Source: an uncultured Bacteroidia bacterium (GTDB lineage Bacteria; Bacteroidota; Bacteroidia; Bacteroidales; UBA932). Taken from it: 64,000 nt of DNA. Below the pieces are notes generated by a model that was given only the letters and a program-made list of their open reading frames with translations, had not been told where the DNA came from and ran no database searches. The stretch spans positions 62,001 through 126,000 of the forward strand of contig CADANY010000006.1 in assembly GCA_902789395.1 (NCBI GenBank), read 5' to 3'. Numbering within the stretch: position 1 is the stretch's first letter; each line of letters starts with the position of its first letter. The translations under genes were made by a program, and so were the position numbers. Positions 26,201 through 34,999 of the stretch are shown piece by piece.

Positions 26201-27711
26201 CCGCAATAAAAATAGGTCTCTACCAATTGCTTCATCAGATCGGGATCCTTTGAGGCACGGACGTGAAGATCCCTGTCACCGAACGCCCTGAGAGACTTGA
26301 GGATTCCATCGATCATCCGCGGACGGAACACATTCTCTGCTTCAAATACGGCACGCATTTTTTCAAGACAGTCTGCCGACTCTGCGCAACAGGTCGGAAG
26401 AGAATCCAGACTTTGCAGGCGGTCTTCCCCGCCCCGGCTGTGGATATCTTCGTCGACATATTTGTCCTCTGCGATTGCAAGCGCTTCTTTTTCAGGCATT
26501 TCAAGTCCATATCTCGCGGCGGTGCAGAGGCCGGCCATGAGCTGGTAAATATCCGCGGAACAGTCCGGAGAACGCATCTCGAACGTCTGCTTTGAGTTAG
26601 CCTGCGGGATGACAGGGATCTCCAGCGGATTCGCCAGCGAGGCCATATCTTTTCCGCTTGACCACCCGAGCGGAACGCGAACCAGGGCGGAGCGGTTGCA
26701 ATCTCCCCAGCAGACATTCGTAGGGGCTTCCTGATGCGGGACAAGACGGAAATAGGAAGTCGGATTCTTATTTCCAAACGCCGTGATGGCCGGGGCGAGC
26801 ATCATCAGTCCGGCGATGGCACGGCGGGCCTCCCCCGACAGACGGCCGTCCTCTCCCAGCGTACAGTTCCTTCCGTCACGCATCAGCCGCATATGGATAT
26901 GCATTCCGGAGCCCGCTTCTCCGACAATGATCTTTGGCGCGAACGTCACATCCAGCCCATATTGCCATGCGAGATTCCGGATCACCCATTTCGCGAGGAG
27001 CAGCTGATCTGCAGCCGTTTCTACAGGACAGGGAAGAAATTCAATTTCATTCTGTTCATATACTTTCCCGTCAAGGGTAAAGTTCCCGACCTCGCTGTGG
27101 CCGTATTTGATCTGGCCTCCCGTCTTTGCGATATGATCCATGCAGGACCGGCGGAAATCATTGAGTTTTGCGAAGGGCTCCGACTCATGGTATCCCTTCT
27201 GGTCAGATGCCGGGAACAAGGAGTCTTCTTCGGTAATCACATAGTACTCCAACTCTCCCATGGCTTCGAAGGTCATGCCGGTTTTCCGGAAAAAAGCGTC
27301 TTCAGCACGGAGCAGCGTCTGGTACGGAGCCCCGTCGAAAGGCTTTCCGTTTTTGTCGTAAAAGCTGCACAGGAAACAAAGGGTAGGGATTTCTGTGAAG
27401 GGATCGACGAATGCTGTCCGGTACCGCGGGATCACATAGAGATCACTGTTTCCGGCTTCGATAAAAGAAGGGAAAAGGCTCGATCCGTCAACCCGCTCTC
27501 CGTCAGACAGAATCGTTTCGGTATAGGCCAGGCTGTGCAGTACAAAATTCAGGGTCTTTACGCGGCCGTCCTCTGCAGGATACATGAAATCAATCATTCG
27601 GATTCCTTTTTCCAGGATGAAACGGATCATATCCGCTTTTGTAAATTCTTCCGGGCGTTTTCCCAGGTGTGCGACCACAAGATTGGGGTTCATTTCAATG
27701 TTTTTGTTCAT
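26197..27711 (-). CDS. Glutamine synthetase family protein (type I-like fold)
   Basis: A 504-residue cytosolic enzyme that would ligate ammonia to glutamate using ATP. Visible elements are the beta-grasp segment VDGSSLFPSF, metal/glutamate segments MGELEYYV and NEIEF, the His-containing GEAGSGMHIHM, and RLVPHQEAPTNVCWGDCNRSALVRVPL. The segment FEMRSPD is near the C-terminal third. It is much shorter than the GSIII (GlnN, about 730 residues) common in Bacteroides. A role in glutamine synthesis is likely, though gamma-glutamyl-amine ligase relatives share these motifs. It overlaps the convergent Fur-family gene by 4 nt. Confidence 0.85.
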   Translation of the reverse strand: MNKNIEMNPNLVVAHLGKRPEEFTKADMIRFILEKGIRMIDFMYPAEDGRVKTLNFVLHSLAYTETILSDGERVDGSSLFPSFIEAGNSDLYVIPRYRTAFVDPFTEIPTLCFLCSFYDKNGKPFDGAPYQTLLRAEDAFFRKTGMTFEAMGELEYYVITEEDSLFPASDQKGYHESEPFAKLNDFRRSCMDHIAKTGGQIKYGHSEVGNFTLDGKVYEQNEIEFLPCPVETAADQLLLAKWVIRNLAWQYGLDVTFAPKIIVGEAGSGMHIHMRLMRDGRNCTLGEDGRLSGEARRAIAGLMMLAPAITAFGNKNPTSYFRLVPHQEAPTNVCWGDCNRSALVRVPLGWSSGKDMASLANPLEIPVIPQANSKQTFEMRSPDCSADIYQLMAGLCTAARYGLEMPEKEALAIAEDKYVDEDIHSRGGEDRLQSLDSLPTCCAESADCLEKMRAVFEAENVFRPRMIDGILKSLRAFGDRDLHVRASKDPDLMKQLVETYFYCG

Positions 27712-27734
27712 GTCGGTTATTCATTTGTGGAGTG

Positions 27735-27763
27735 CAAAGATACCAAATATCTTCGTATATTTG
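27735..27763. promoter_or_regulatory. Divergent -7 boxes for glutamine synthetase and the SGNH-GDPD gene
   Basis: TATCTTTG on the minus strand (27742-27735) lies 23 nt before the glutamine synthetase ATG. TATATTTG on the plus strand (27756-27763) lies 24 nt before the ATG at 27788. Neither has a clear -33 box. Confidence 0.55.
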
Positions 27764-27787
27764 CTTTCGTTGTAAATTTTACTCATC

Positions 27788-29326
27788 ATGAAACGAATCG
27801 CACTGCTTCTCTGCCTGTTGGCATCAGCCGCTCCTTTCCTGTCCGCCCAGCGATTCCAGCTCCCAGCCTCCCCTAAGGACCGGAATGAAATCTGGGTACT
27901 CTGCATCGGCAATTCATTTACTTACTATTACGATGCCGACATCATGCTCCAGGATATCGCTGCAAGCCAGGGCGTCCGCATGCAGATCGGGAAATTCCTG
28001 AAGGGAGGACAGACTTTCGGACAGCATCTGAAGCTGGAGAAGAGTCTCCAGGCCGTTGATTTCGGAGGATACGACTACGCCTTCCTGCAGGACCAGAGCG
28101 TCAATGCGGCCCGGTATGCCAGAGACGGGGACCAACAGGTACTGGAAGACCTCAAGACATTGAAGTCCAGGATCGTGCGGAAGTCGCCCGACTGCAAGAT
28201 CATCCTTGAGAGAACCTGGTCTTATTCCGGGAAAGAGGCCGGAGGCTTTGACACCGCCGCGAATCTCGACAAGTACTTGGAAAAAGGGAACAAGGAACTT
28301 GCCTCCAAGGCACATACCTGGCTGTCCCCGATAGGCATCGCTTTCAATACCGTCTGCAAAGATCGCCCCGACATAAAGCTTCTCTCTGCAGATGACAAGC
28401 ATCATGGCCCCGCCGGCTCTTACCTGAAAGCATGCGTGAACTACCTGGTAATTACCGGCCTGCGATTTCATGGAAACGTCGACCGCTGCGGCCTCAATCC
28501 TGAAACCGCCGCCTATCTCCGGTCGGTGGCGGAGAAAACGGTACTCGGGAAAGAATCCCGTTACCACATCAAGAGAGATCGGAAATTCCAGGAACGGCCT
28601 TCGGCAAGGGTAATCGCTCACCGCGGTTTCCACCTTGAAGACAATACGCCCGAGAACTCAATCGCTTCACTGAAGGCCTCACAAAGAATCGGTGTCTACG
28701 GCAGCGAGTTCGATATCCGGCTCACCGCGGACAGCGTTATCGTCATCAACCATGACAAGTCCTTCCCCACGGATCCTGAAAACCGAATCATCAAGGATAC
28801 CCGGTACGGCGACTTGTCGGACATCCGCCTCGCGAACGGGGAACCGGTTCCGACATTCGATGATTACCTCGAGCAAACCCTCCGGCAACCCCGGACGAAG
28901 CTGATCTGCGAACTCAAGCGCCATGGAGATCCCGCACGCGACCGCCTGCTGTTCGACATGGCCTATGCGATGGTCACCAAGAAAAACATGACCCGCCGCA
29001 TCGTCTGGCAGACCTTCAGTTATGATCTCTGCCGGTATATCCGGGAAAAAGCCCCGGAAGCGACCGTCATCTATATCTGCATGAAGGAGGATCTGATGAA
29101 AACGCCCGAAGAGCTCGCCGCAGACGGAATCTCCGGAGTCAATTATAAATCAACTATTTACGATGCCCACCCAGGCCTTGTGGAAGCCCTCCACGCCAAA
29201 GGAATGTTTGCCAATCTCTGCGTCGAGAACAACCCCGAAGTGATTGCGAAGTACGTCGGGGAAGGAGTCGACTTCGTCAGTTCCAACGATCCCGCCGGCA
29301 TCCTGAAAATGATCCTGGACCGCTAA
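27788..29326 (+). CDS. Two-domain secreted protein: DUF4886/SGNH-like plus glycerophosphodiester phosphodiesterase
   Basis: A 512-residue protein with signal peptide MKRIALLLCLLASAAPFLSAQ. Residues about 35-250 form an SGNH-hydrolase-like (DUF4886) domain: GNSFTYYYD holds the expected nucleophilic Ser, GGQTFGQHL follows, and DDKHHGPAGSYL fits the Asp/His end. Residues about 272-512 are a GDPD barrel: IAHRGFHLEDNTPENSIAS (H278), SEFDIRLTADSVIVINHD and TKLICELK carry the usual His/Glu/Asp metal and acid-base residues. A lipase/esterase followed by a phosphodiesterase could strip both acyl and glycerol parts from phospholipids. That pairing is inference. Confidence 0.85.
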   Translation: MKRIALLLCLLASAAPFLSAQRFQLPASPKDRNEIWVLCIGNSFTYYYDADIMLQDIAASQGVRMQIGKFLKGGQTFGQHLKLEKSLQAVDFGGYDYAFLQDQSVNAARYARDGDQQVLEDLKTLKSRIVRKSPDCKIILERTWSYSGKEAGGFDTAANLDKYLEKGNKELASKAHTWLSPIGIAFNTVCKDRPDIKLLSADDKHHGPAGSYLKACVNYLVITGLRFHGNVDRCGLNPETAAYLRSVAEKTVLGKESRYHIKRDRKFQERPSARVIAHRGFHLEDNTPENSIASLKASQRIGVYGSEFDIRLTADSVIVINHDKSFPTDPENRIIKDTRYGDLSDIRLANGEPVPTFDDYLEQTLRQPRTKLICELKRHGDPARDRLLFDMAYAMVTKKNMTRRIVWQTFSYDLCRYIREKAPEATVIYICMKEDLMKTPEELAADGISGVNYKSTIYDAHPGLVEALHAKGMFANLCVENNPEVIAKYVGEGVDFVSSNDPAGILKMILDR

Positions 29327-30999
29327 TCCATCAGTTTCTTGTACTTGAAGCGCTTCGGCTCGACATTGCCGAGGCGCATTTTCCGGTTCTCTTCATACTC
29401 GGAATAGTTTCCGTCGAAGAAAACGACCTTGGAATCCCCTTCGAAGGCCAGGATATGGGTCGCAATCCTATCGAGGAACCAACGGTCATGGCTGACCACG
29501 ACGGCGCATCCTGCAAATTCGTCCAAACCTTCTTCCAGGGCACGGATCGTATTGACATCGACATCATTCGTCGGTTCGTCCAGCAAAAGCACGTTTCCTT
29601 CGTCCTTGAGCGTCAGGGCGAGGTGCAGGCGGTTCCGCTCGCCGCCGGAGAGGACGCCGCAGAGCTTCTCCTGGTCCGCCCCGCTGAAATTGAACCGGGA
29701 GACCCAGGAGCGCGCGTTGATATCCCGGTTTCCGAGACGAACCCACTCGGAATTTCCGGCAATCGTCTCATAGACAGTCTTATCAGGGTCGATGCTCCGA
29801 TGCTGCTGGTCTACATAGGCGATCTTGACCGTCTCCCCTATTTCGATCGTACCGGCATCGGGTTTTTCCAAACCCATAATGAGTCGGAACAAGGTTGTTT
29901 TCCCGGCGCCGTTGGGACCGATAACTCCGACGATCCCGGCCGGAGGAAGGACAAAGTCCAGGTGCTCAAAAAGGACCTTGTCTCCGTAGGCCTTTCCGAC
30001 ATCATGGAACTCGATGACTTTGTTGCCGAGATGGGGGCCGTTCGGGATATAGATTTCCAGGTTTGCTTCTTTCTGCTTCGCATCAGCCGCCGCCAGTTTC
30101 TCATAGGCGCCCAGACGCGCCTTCTGCTTCGCCTGACGGGCCTTCGGAGCCATCCGGACCCACTCCAATTCCCGCTCGAGGGTTTTCCTGCGCTTGGACT
30201 CCTGTTTCTCTTCTATGGCAAGCCGGCGGGTCTTCTGATCCAGCCATGAGCTGTAATTCCCTTTCCAGGGGATGCCTTCTCCCCTGTCGAGTTCAAGGAT
30301 CCATCCGGCGACATTGTCGAGGAAATACCGGTCATGGGTTACGGCGATTACGGTACCCTTATATTGCTGGAGATGAGCCTCGAGCCACTGGATACTCTCC
30401 GTATCCAGATGGTTGGTAGGCTCGTCCAGCAGAAGGACATCCGGTTGGCTCAACAATAGCCGGCAGAGGGCAACCCGCCGGCGCTCGCCGCCGGAAAGGG
30501 TTTTCACGAGGGCATCGGAGGGCGGACACTGAAGCGCATCCATCGCCCGTTCCAGTTTCGCATCGACTTCCCAACCGTCTAGATGCTCGATTTTTTCCGT
30601 CAATTCTCCCTGTCGCTCAATCAGGGCGGCCATCTCCTCATCGCTCATCGGTTCCATGAATTTCATGGATATCTCATTATACTCCGCCAGGGTATCCATA
30701 ATCTCCTGGACCCCTTCCTGAACCACCTCGATAACCGTTTTATCGGGGTCCATCTGCGGCTCCTGCTCAAGATACCCCACCGTATAGCCAGGCGCCCATA
30801 CGACCTCTCCTTTATACGACTTTTCAACACCGGCAATAATCTTCAGCAGAGTCGATTTCCCGGATCCGTTGAGACCGATAATGCCGATTTTCGCCCCGTA
30901 AAAGAAGGAGAGATAGATATCTTTCAGAATAACCTTATTGTTGTGAGGCAGGACTTTCCCGACCCCGTTCATGGAAAAAATGATTTTTTCGTCAGCCAT
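29323..30999 (-). CDS. ettA: ABC-F protein, energy-dependent translational throttle
   Basis: A 558-residue soluble protein with two ATP-binding cassettes and no membrane segment. Walker A motifs are GLNGSGKST and GPNGAGKTT, signatures LSGGERRR and LSGGERNR, and Walker B motifs LLLDEPTNHLD and LLLDEPTNDVD. The interdomain linker with SSWLDQKTRRL and basic coiled-coil segments, and the N-terminus IIFSMNGVGKVLPHNNKVILKDIYLSF, match EttA rather than Uup or antibiotic-protection proteins. EttA gates the first elongation step on ribosomes according to ATP/ADP level. Confidence 0.93.
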   Translation of the reverse strand: MADEKIIFSMNGVGKVLPHNNKVILKDIYLSFFYGAKIGIIGLNGSGKSTLLKIIAGVEKSYKGEVVWAPGYTVGYLEQEPQMDPDKTVIEVVQEGVQEIMDTLAEYNEISMKFMEPMSDEEMAALIERQGELTEKIEHLDGWEVDAKLERAMDALQCPPSDALVKTLSGGERRRVALCRLLLSQPDVLLLDEPTNHLDTESIQWLEAHLQQYKGTVIAVTHDRYFLDNVAGWILELDRGEGIPWKGNYSSWLDQKTRRLAIEEKQESKRRKTLERELEWVRMAPKARQAKQKARLGAYEKLAAADAKQKEANLEIYIPNGPHLGNKVIEFHDVGKAYGDKVLFEHLDFVLPPAGIVGVIGPNGAGKTTLFRLIMGLEKPDAGTIEIGETVKIAYVDQQHRSIDPDKTVYETIAGNSEWVRLGNRDINARSWVSRFNFSGADQEKLCGVLSGGERNRLHLALTLKDEGNVLLLDEPTNDVDVNTIRALEEGLDEFAGCAVVVSHDRWFLDRIATHILAFEGDSKVVFFDGNYSEYEENRKMRLGNVEPKRFKYKKLMD

Positions 31000-31016
31000 A
31001 ATAGATGTGGTTTTGA

Positions 31017-31048
31017 CAAATATACGTATATTTGCAAGGATGAACCAA
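31017..31048. promoter_or_regulatory. Back-to-back promoters of ettA and the coiled-coil lipoprotein, fused in an 18-bp palindrome
   Basis: Bases 31017-31034 are a perfect 18-bp palindrome made of two divergent TATATTTG boxes (minus 31024-31017; plus 31027-31034) with 2 bp between. On the minus strand TTGG at 31048-31045 lies 20 nt from the box. The plus-strand box lacks a clear -33. Confidence 0.65.
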
Positions 31049-31062
31049 TTTTTTTGAAGATT

Positions 31063-31647
31063 ATGAAACGTACGTACCTTCTCCTCATCAGTGCCATGCT
31101 GGTTCTTCTTCCCTCCTGCGGTATCTTCAACCGCTCATCACGGGAGATGAACGGTCTTTCGAACGACAGCCGGATCGCCATCGACCGTGCCGAAGCGAAC
31201 CGGAAATCATATGAAAAGCAGGCTCGCCGGGATATCAACAGGAGCAAGGATATGATCGACCGGTATGAAGACCAGATAAAAGACTTGAAAAGGGCTCAGA
31301 ACCAGATCAAAACCTCTATCATTACTCCGAAAAAAGAAGAACTGAAACTCCGTCAGGAGCAGTTGAAAAGATCTGAAAAACTGGCAAAATCCGGTAGTTA
31401 TGCCGCTCCCGACAAGAGAGAGATCCGCGCCATGAAGGCCGCCATCAAGGATGTCAAGAGCGATATCAAGCGGAGCGAAAAGGATCTCAAGAGCTACGAC
31501 AGGCGCATCAAGGAAGTCAAAAAAGACATTCGGGCCGTCAAGAAGAATATCAAAGACAGCCGGAGAGATATCAAAGATGCCAAGAGCAACTTCAAGGAAA
31601 CGAAAGAAGGGATTATCCTGAATGACCAGATCAACCGGGTCAAATGA
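31063..31647 (+). CDS. Lysine-rich coiled-coil lipoprotein of unknown function
   Basis: The open frame extends upstream across ettA, but the real start is the ATG at 31063, where a lipoprotein signal begins (MKRTYLLLISAMLVLLPSC, Cys19) just behind a -7 box. The 194-residue product is almost wholly charged helix after residue 40, with repeated DIKRSEKDLKSYDRR- and VKKDIRAVKKNIKDSRRDIKD-like heptads rich in Lys, Arg, Asp and Ile. No enzyme motif is visible. A structural envelope role is possible. Its stop directly abuts the stop of the convergent GtrA gene with no spacer. Confidence 0.7.
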   Translation: MKRTYLLLISAMLVLLPSCGIFNRSSREMNGLSNDSRIAIDRAEANRKSYEKQARRDINRSKDMIDRYEDQIKDLKRAQNQIKTSIITPKKEELKLRQEQLKRSEKLAKSGSYAAPDKREIRAMKAAIKDVKSDIKRSEKDLKSYDRRIKEVKKDIRAVKKNIKDSRRDIKDAKSNFKETKEGIILNDQINRVK

Positions 31648-32079
31648 TCAGTTCTTCTTTTTCCTGAAAACGACCCACTCATTCATCACAAAATTCGCCG
31701 TCCCTGAGCAACAGAGGGCGACGATATTGCATATAAGGACGTCCCATGAGGGGAAAAAGTGATGGAACAGGGTAAGGAACCCCATCTTGATCAGGAAAAC
31801 AAGGGTACATGAAGCATTATAGCCTCCGTAATGACGGAAAAAAGACCGGACGGAACGTTTTGAGATCCGGTCTTTCCATATAAAATAATAGGCGAAGGAA
31901 AAATTGGTCAGGACGGCGAACTCAAAGGAGATGAACGGAGACAGGTAAAACTGACCGAAATCACTCCTGAAAAGGAAATCGGAGCAGATCCACAAAATCA
32001 GCATATCCACGACCGTCCCGAGAAGGCTGGACGCGGAAAAACCGGCAAAACGGCGGGCAATCATCCCCAGTTTCGCCAT
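31648..32079 (-). CDS. GtrA-family membrane protein
   Basis: A 143-residue protein with four membrane segments: SLLGTVVDMLILWI, FISFEFAVLTNFSFAYYFIW, CTLVFLIKMGFLTLF and LICNIVALCCSGTANFVMNE. The start ARRFAGFSASSLLGTVVD and the end NFVMNEWVVFRKK are characteristic. The family is linked to moving lipid-linked sugars across the membrane for surface-polysaccharide modification. It is the last of three minus-strand genes and starts 1 nt after the TlpA-like gene ends. Confidence 0.85.
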   Translation of the reverse strand: MAKLGMIARRFAGFSASSLLGTVVDMLILWICSDFLFRSDFGQFYLSPFISFEFAVLTNFSFAYYFIWKDRISKRSVRSFFRHYGGYNASCTLVFLIKMGFLTLFHHFFPSWDVLICNIVALCCSGTANFVMNEWVVFRKKKN

Positions 32080-32080
32080 C

Positions 32081-32602
32081 CTACTTGATCTTCGAGAGTT
32101 CGGCGGCGAGTTTCTCGATCATGACCGTGCCGATGACAACTCTTCCCTTCGGATCGATCAGGTACATGGAAGGAATCCACTTGACCTGGAACGCTTTCCC
32201 GACCGTACTGTCCTTTTTCTTCTGGTAATCGCAGAGCTGCAGCCAGGGAATGTCATTATCGGCAACATACCCGACGAGCTTTTCACGCTCCGTATCAAAA
32301 GAGACACCGATGAAAGCAATCTTGTCTGAGGCATACTGCTCGTACAACTGTTTCATGGCTGGCATATCCTGCCGGCAGTCCGGACACCAGGAAGCCCAGA
32401 AATCGAGGACAACCCATTTTCCCCGATAGGATTTCAAATTGTGGGAAACGCCCGAAGGATCATTCATGACAAGAGAAGGCACCTTTGCCCCCTTCTTGAT
32501 CATTTCCGTCGCATACTTTGCATCAGCATCGACGCTCTCCTGAGCCATGGCCAGGACGCCAAAGCAGCAAAGGGAGGCAATAATAATCAGTAACTTTTTC
32601 AT
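32081..32602 (-). CDS. TlpA/ResA-like periplasmic thioredoxin-fold oxidoreductase
   Basis: The ATG at 32602 overlaps the upstream stop in ATGA and gives a signal peptide (MKKLLIIIASLCCFGVLAMAQ). It is preferred over a non-coding-looking 18-codon extension. The 173-residue product has the thioredoxin active site W-C73-P-D-C76 in DFWASWCPDCRQDMP and the cis-proline region WIPSMYLIDPKGRVV. Such proteins reduce disulfides in exported proteins, for example during cytochrome maturation or for peroxide defence. The partner here is unknown. Confidence 0.88.
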   Translation of the reverse strand: MKKLLIIIASLCCFGVLAMAQESVDADAKYATEMIKKGAKVPSLVMNDPSGVSHNLKSYRGKWVVLDFWASWCPDCRQDMPAMKQLYEQYASDKIAFIGVSFDTEREKLVGYVADNDIPWLQLCDYQKKKDSTVGKAFQVKWIPSMYLIDPKGRVVIGTVMIEKLAAELSKIK

Positions 32603-33294
32603 TTTCGTGATGTTATATGGAAACAAGCCTGTTTCTTTTCGTATTTGACATAACAAAGGCCCTCCTTACGCAAATCCCGAAGGACCTGACCGAGAACCGC
32701 TTTAAGCTGCTCCGGCGGGACCGGCTCATAAGGCCTCCCTTTCAAATCCGGAACGGCCTCGAACCGGGCATAGGCGATATCGAATGTTGTCGCATGGCAA
32801 TGAGTTGACTTCTCAGCCGCATTGATATTGCCGGACTTACGGAGCCGGGCTACGTCATCCTGGGTCCGAAGAACGGAAGTAACGATCATTTTATTGGGAT
32901 TCAGTCCTTTAGATGATAGGGAATCCTGAAAATTCCGGCCGATCCTCTGAAGGAGCTCCGCGGCAGCAGGTGTCAGGAACGGAATCGAATGGGTCAGATT
33001 GTCAATTACGTAGACATCATTGTCTTCGATCTCTACGAGTTTCTTTTTCATGCGGCCTGCTTCATCCCGGTTCGCTACGGGAGGGACTCCTACGACCTGG
33101 GCAATGTCAAGTTGAGCCTGGTTCAAGTCATTGAACTCCTTGAGATAATTGACATCATATATCCGGACGGGATGATTCTCAATCACGCCGTGAACCCACC
33201 TATAATGGCGCACTTCGGAATGGATCCAGAAAAAAAGGATCAAAGCGAAGACTGCCCCGAAAGCGATCAGTTTATTTTTTTTCGACCATTCCAC
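32599..33294 (-). CDS. DUF5715-like envelope protein
   Basis: An ATG-started frame would begin at 33555, but that extension overlaps the divergent CDP-alcohol transferase gene and its promoter. I place the start at the GTG at 33294 (VEWSKKNKLIAFGAV), giving 231 residues with one N-terminal membrane anchor (about residues 10-25). The C-terminal half (VTSVLRTQDDVARLRKSGNINAAEKSTHCHATTFDIAY) resembles peptidase-like M15/DUF5715 folds, with H, D and a late H in ACFHIT. Catalysis is not proven. The start choice is uncertain. Confidence 0.6.
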   Translation of the reverse strand: MEWSKKNKLIAFGAVFALILFFWIHSEVRHYRWVHGVIENHPVRIYDVNYLKEFNDLNQAQLDIAQVVGVPPVANRDEAGRMKKKLVEIEDNDVYVIDNLTHSIPFLTPAAAELLQRIGRNFQDSLSSKGLNPNKMIVTSVLRTQDDVARLRKSGNINAAEKSTHCHATTFDIAYARFEAVPDLKGRPYEPVPPEQLKAVLGQVLRDLRKEGLCYVKYEKKQACFHITSRK

Positions 33295-33299
33295 AAATG

Positions 33300-33379
33300 C
33301 AAAAATAACAAAATTTAAGTGCAATTTATTGTTTTTAGGAATAAAGGATACGATTTCTTCGAAAAATAAGCTATCTTTG
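33300..33379. promoter_or_regulatory. Divergent promoter region of the DUF5715 and lipid operons
   Basis: The minus strand has TATTTTTG at 33307-33300, ending 5 nt before the proposed GTG start. The plus strand has TATCTTTG at 33372-33379, 9 nt before the ATG at 33389. Neither has a clear -33 box. The AT-rich 60-bp stretch between them contains nothing else recognisable. Confidence 0.5.
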
Positions 33380-33388
33380 ACAATTAAA

Positions 33389-34105
33389 ATGATTAATCCT
33401 ATGCAGGAAAGAAAACAATCCGTCCGGATACAGACCTCTATTTTGAATGCGGCAGAAAGGAAACTGCTGATCTGGCTTGCCGAAAGGATGCCCAAGTGGG
33501 TGACATCCGATATGCTTACATTCATCGGTTTCATCGGTGCCCTCATCATTGCCACCGGTTACGCCCTGACCAACCGGAATATCAACTGGCTCTGGCTAGC
33601 ATGTTTCGGTTTTTTCGTCAACTGGTTCGGTGATTCTCTCGACGGATCGCTCGCCAGGGTACGGAAAGCCCAGCGTCCGATTTACGGATTCTTCCTTGAT
33701 CATAACGTGGACTGCATCAATGAGTCGATTATGTTTATCGGCGTAGGCCTTTCCTCCCTTATGAGCCTGACGAGCGCCCTGTTCGTCCTTTCCGCCTACC
33801 TCCTTCTCTCCGTCTACGTCTATATCAACGCCCACCTTAAAAACGAATTCAAGCTTACCTATGCCGGTCTCGGTCCTACTGAGTTCAGGATCATCGCCGT
33901 TATCGTCAACCTGATCCTTCTTTACGTAGCTCCGATTCGCGAGTTCACCTGCGACATCAGATTATTCGGATTCAATGTGTCTCTCCAGATGCTTGATATC
34001 GTCGCTCTGGTCATCGCTTTCGTCATCTTGATGATGTACCTGGTCAGCCTTTTGAAAGATGCGCGAGAGTTTTCAAAGATCGACCCTCCAAAGAAAGCCG
34101 AATAA
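33389..34105 (+). CDS. CDP-alcohol phosphatidyltransferase family enzyme
   Basis: An integral membrane enzyme of 239 residues. The diagnostic motif is complete: D82-x2-D85-G-x2-A-R90-x9-G100-x3-D104-x3-D108 (starting GDSLDGSLAR). Residues around it form about six membrane helices. It transfers a phosphoalcohol from a CDP-linked donor to an alcohol acceptor; the acceptor (inositol, glycerol phosphate, ceramide or other) is unknown. The ORF reaches back to 33329, but the -7 box at 33372 favours the ATG at 33389, with 33401 as an alternative. It is the first gene of a five-gene operon. Confidence 0.85.
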   Translation: MINPMQERKQSVRIQTSILNAAERKLLIWLAERMPKWVTSDMLTFIGFIGALIIATGYALTNRNINWLWLACFGFFVNWFGDSLDGSLARVRKAQRPIYGFFLDHNVDCINESIMFIGVGLSSLMSLTSALFVLSAYLLLSVYVYINAHLKNEFKLTYAGLGPTEFRIIAVIVNLILLYVAPIREFTCDIRLFGFNVSLQMLDIVALVIAFVILMMYLVSLLKDAREFSKIDPPKKAE

Positions 34106-34113
34106 GCCGCAAT

Positions 34114-34983
34114 ATGCCCATCGTAACCATACAGGAAATGGAAGAGCTCTCCCCACTTTTCAAAGGAAAAGCGGGGAATGCTTTTGCCAGGTACCTGCTC
34201 AGGGTTACCGGCGCACAAAGAATCATCGACCTGCACGAACGGATCTATACGGGACAGAGCGGCCCGGACTTTGCCGATGAAATCCTGAAGGAAATCGGCA
34301 TCGACTATCTGATCGGACACGCAGAGCGGCTCGCTTCGATGGTAAGCGGTCCTTTCATTACGATCAGTAATCACATTTACGGCCACATCGACGGTATCAT
34401 GCTCGTCGACTTGATCGGTCATATCCGTCCGGAAATGAAGGTCATGGTCAACAAGGTTTTGATGTATGTCAAGGGGCTTGTCCCGAACTTTATTTCCGTT
34501 ATTCCGACTGGAGAGAAGAAGACTGGAGCAACGACCGAAAGCATCAACGGCATCAAACAATCTCTCTTGCAGATTCGTGAGGGAGGACCGCTCTGCTTAT
34601 TCCCCTCCGGTGCGGTCTCTGACCTGAAATTGACCGGAGAACCCAGGATCAGGGACCGCGAATGGCAGGATTCCGTCATCAAGCTGATCCGGAAAGCGGA
34701 GGTCCCGGTTATTCCAATCCGTTTTTTCGACCGGAATTCATGGTTCTACTATTCGCTGGGCCTGATTGACTACCGGATCCGGCTGATCCGTCTCTGCCAT
34801 GAGATGTTCAACAAGGCTGGATCTACCGTTCGGCTTGCAATAGGTAATCCGATTTCTGTTGAGAAGCAAAACACCTTCAAGGACAATCCCGAATCTTTCA
34901 AAGCCTTTCTCAGATCCAGCGTATATGATATGGAACTGCCTGACAAAAAGGATTTTATTCCCCGATCCGAATTATCGTTCTAA
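34114..34983 (+). CDS. PlsC-like glycerolipid acyltransferase (first of two)
   Basis: A 289-residue protein. The acyltransferase site is in the form common in Bacteroidota: N86-H87-x5-D93 (SNHIYGHIDG) rather than H-x4-D. Later blocks are FISVIPTGEKKTG and LFPSGAVSD, the latter corresponding to the FPEG-type phosphate-binding block. It should move a fatty acyl group onto a lipid or amine acceptor on the inner membrane. It begins 8 nt after the CDP-alcohol transferase and precedes the SDR by 16 nt. Confidence 0.8.
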   Translation: MPIVTIQEMEELSPLFKGKAGNAFARYLLRVTGAQRIIDLHERIYTGQSGPDFADEILKEIGIDYLIGHAERLASMVSGPFITISNHIYGHIDGIMLVDLIGHIRPEMKVMVNKVLMYVKGLVPNFISVIPTGEKKTGATTESINGIKQSLLQIREGGPLCLFPSGAVSDLKLTGEPRIRDREWQDSVIKLIRKAEVPVIPIRFFDRNSWFYYSLGLIDYRIRLIRLCHEMFNKAGSTVRLAIGNPISVEKQNTFKDNPESFKAFLRSSVYDMELPDKKDFIPRSELSF

Positions 34984-34999
34984 TTGATATACAAGCCCT

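Noticed and set aside
26734..27876. Plus-strand open frame of 380 codons opposite glutamine synthetase
   Set aside because: It is antisense to an intact enzyme gene and lacks any domain or start signal.
30583..31062. N-terminal extension of the coiled-coil lipoprotein across ettA
   Set aside because: The -7 box at 31027 and the lipoprotein signal beginning at 31063 show that the extension is not translated.
33295..33555. N-terminal extension of the DUF5715-like protein to an ATG at 33555
   Set aside because: It would overlap the divergent CDP-alcohol transferase gene and both promoters; the residues look non-coding.
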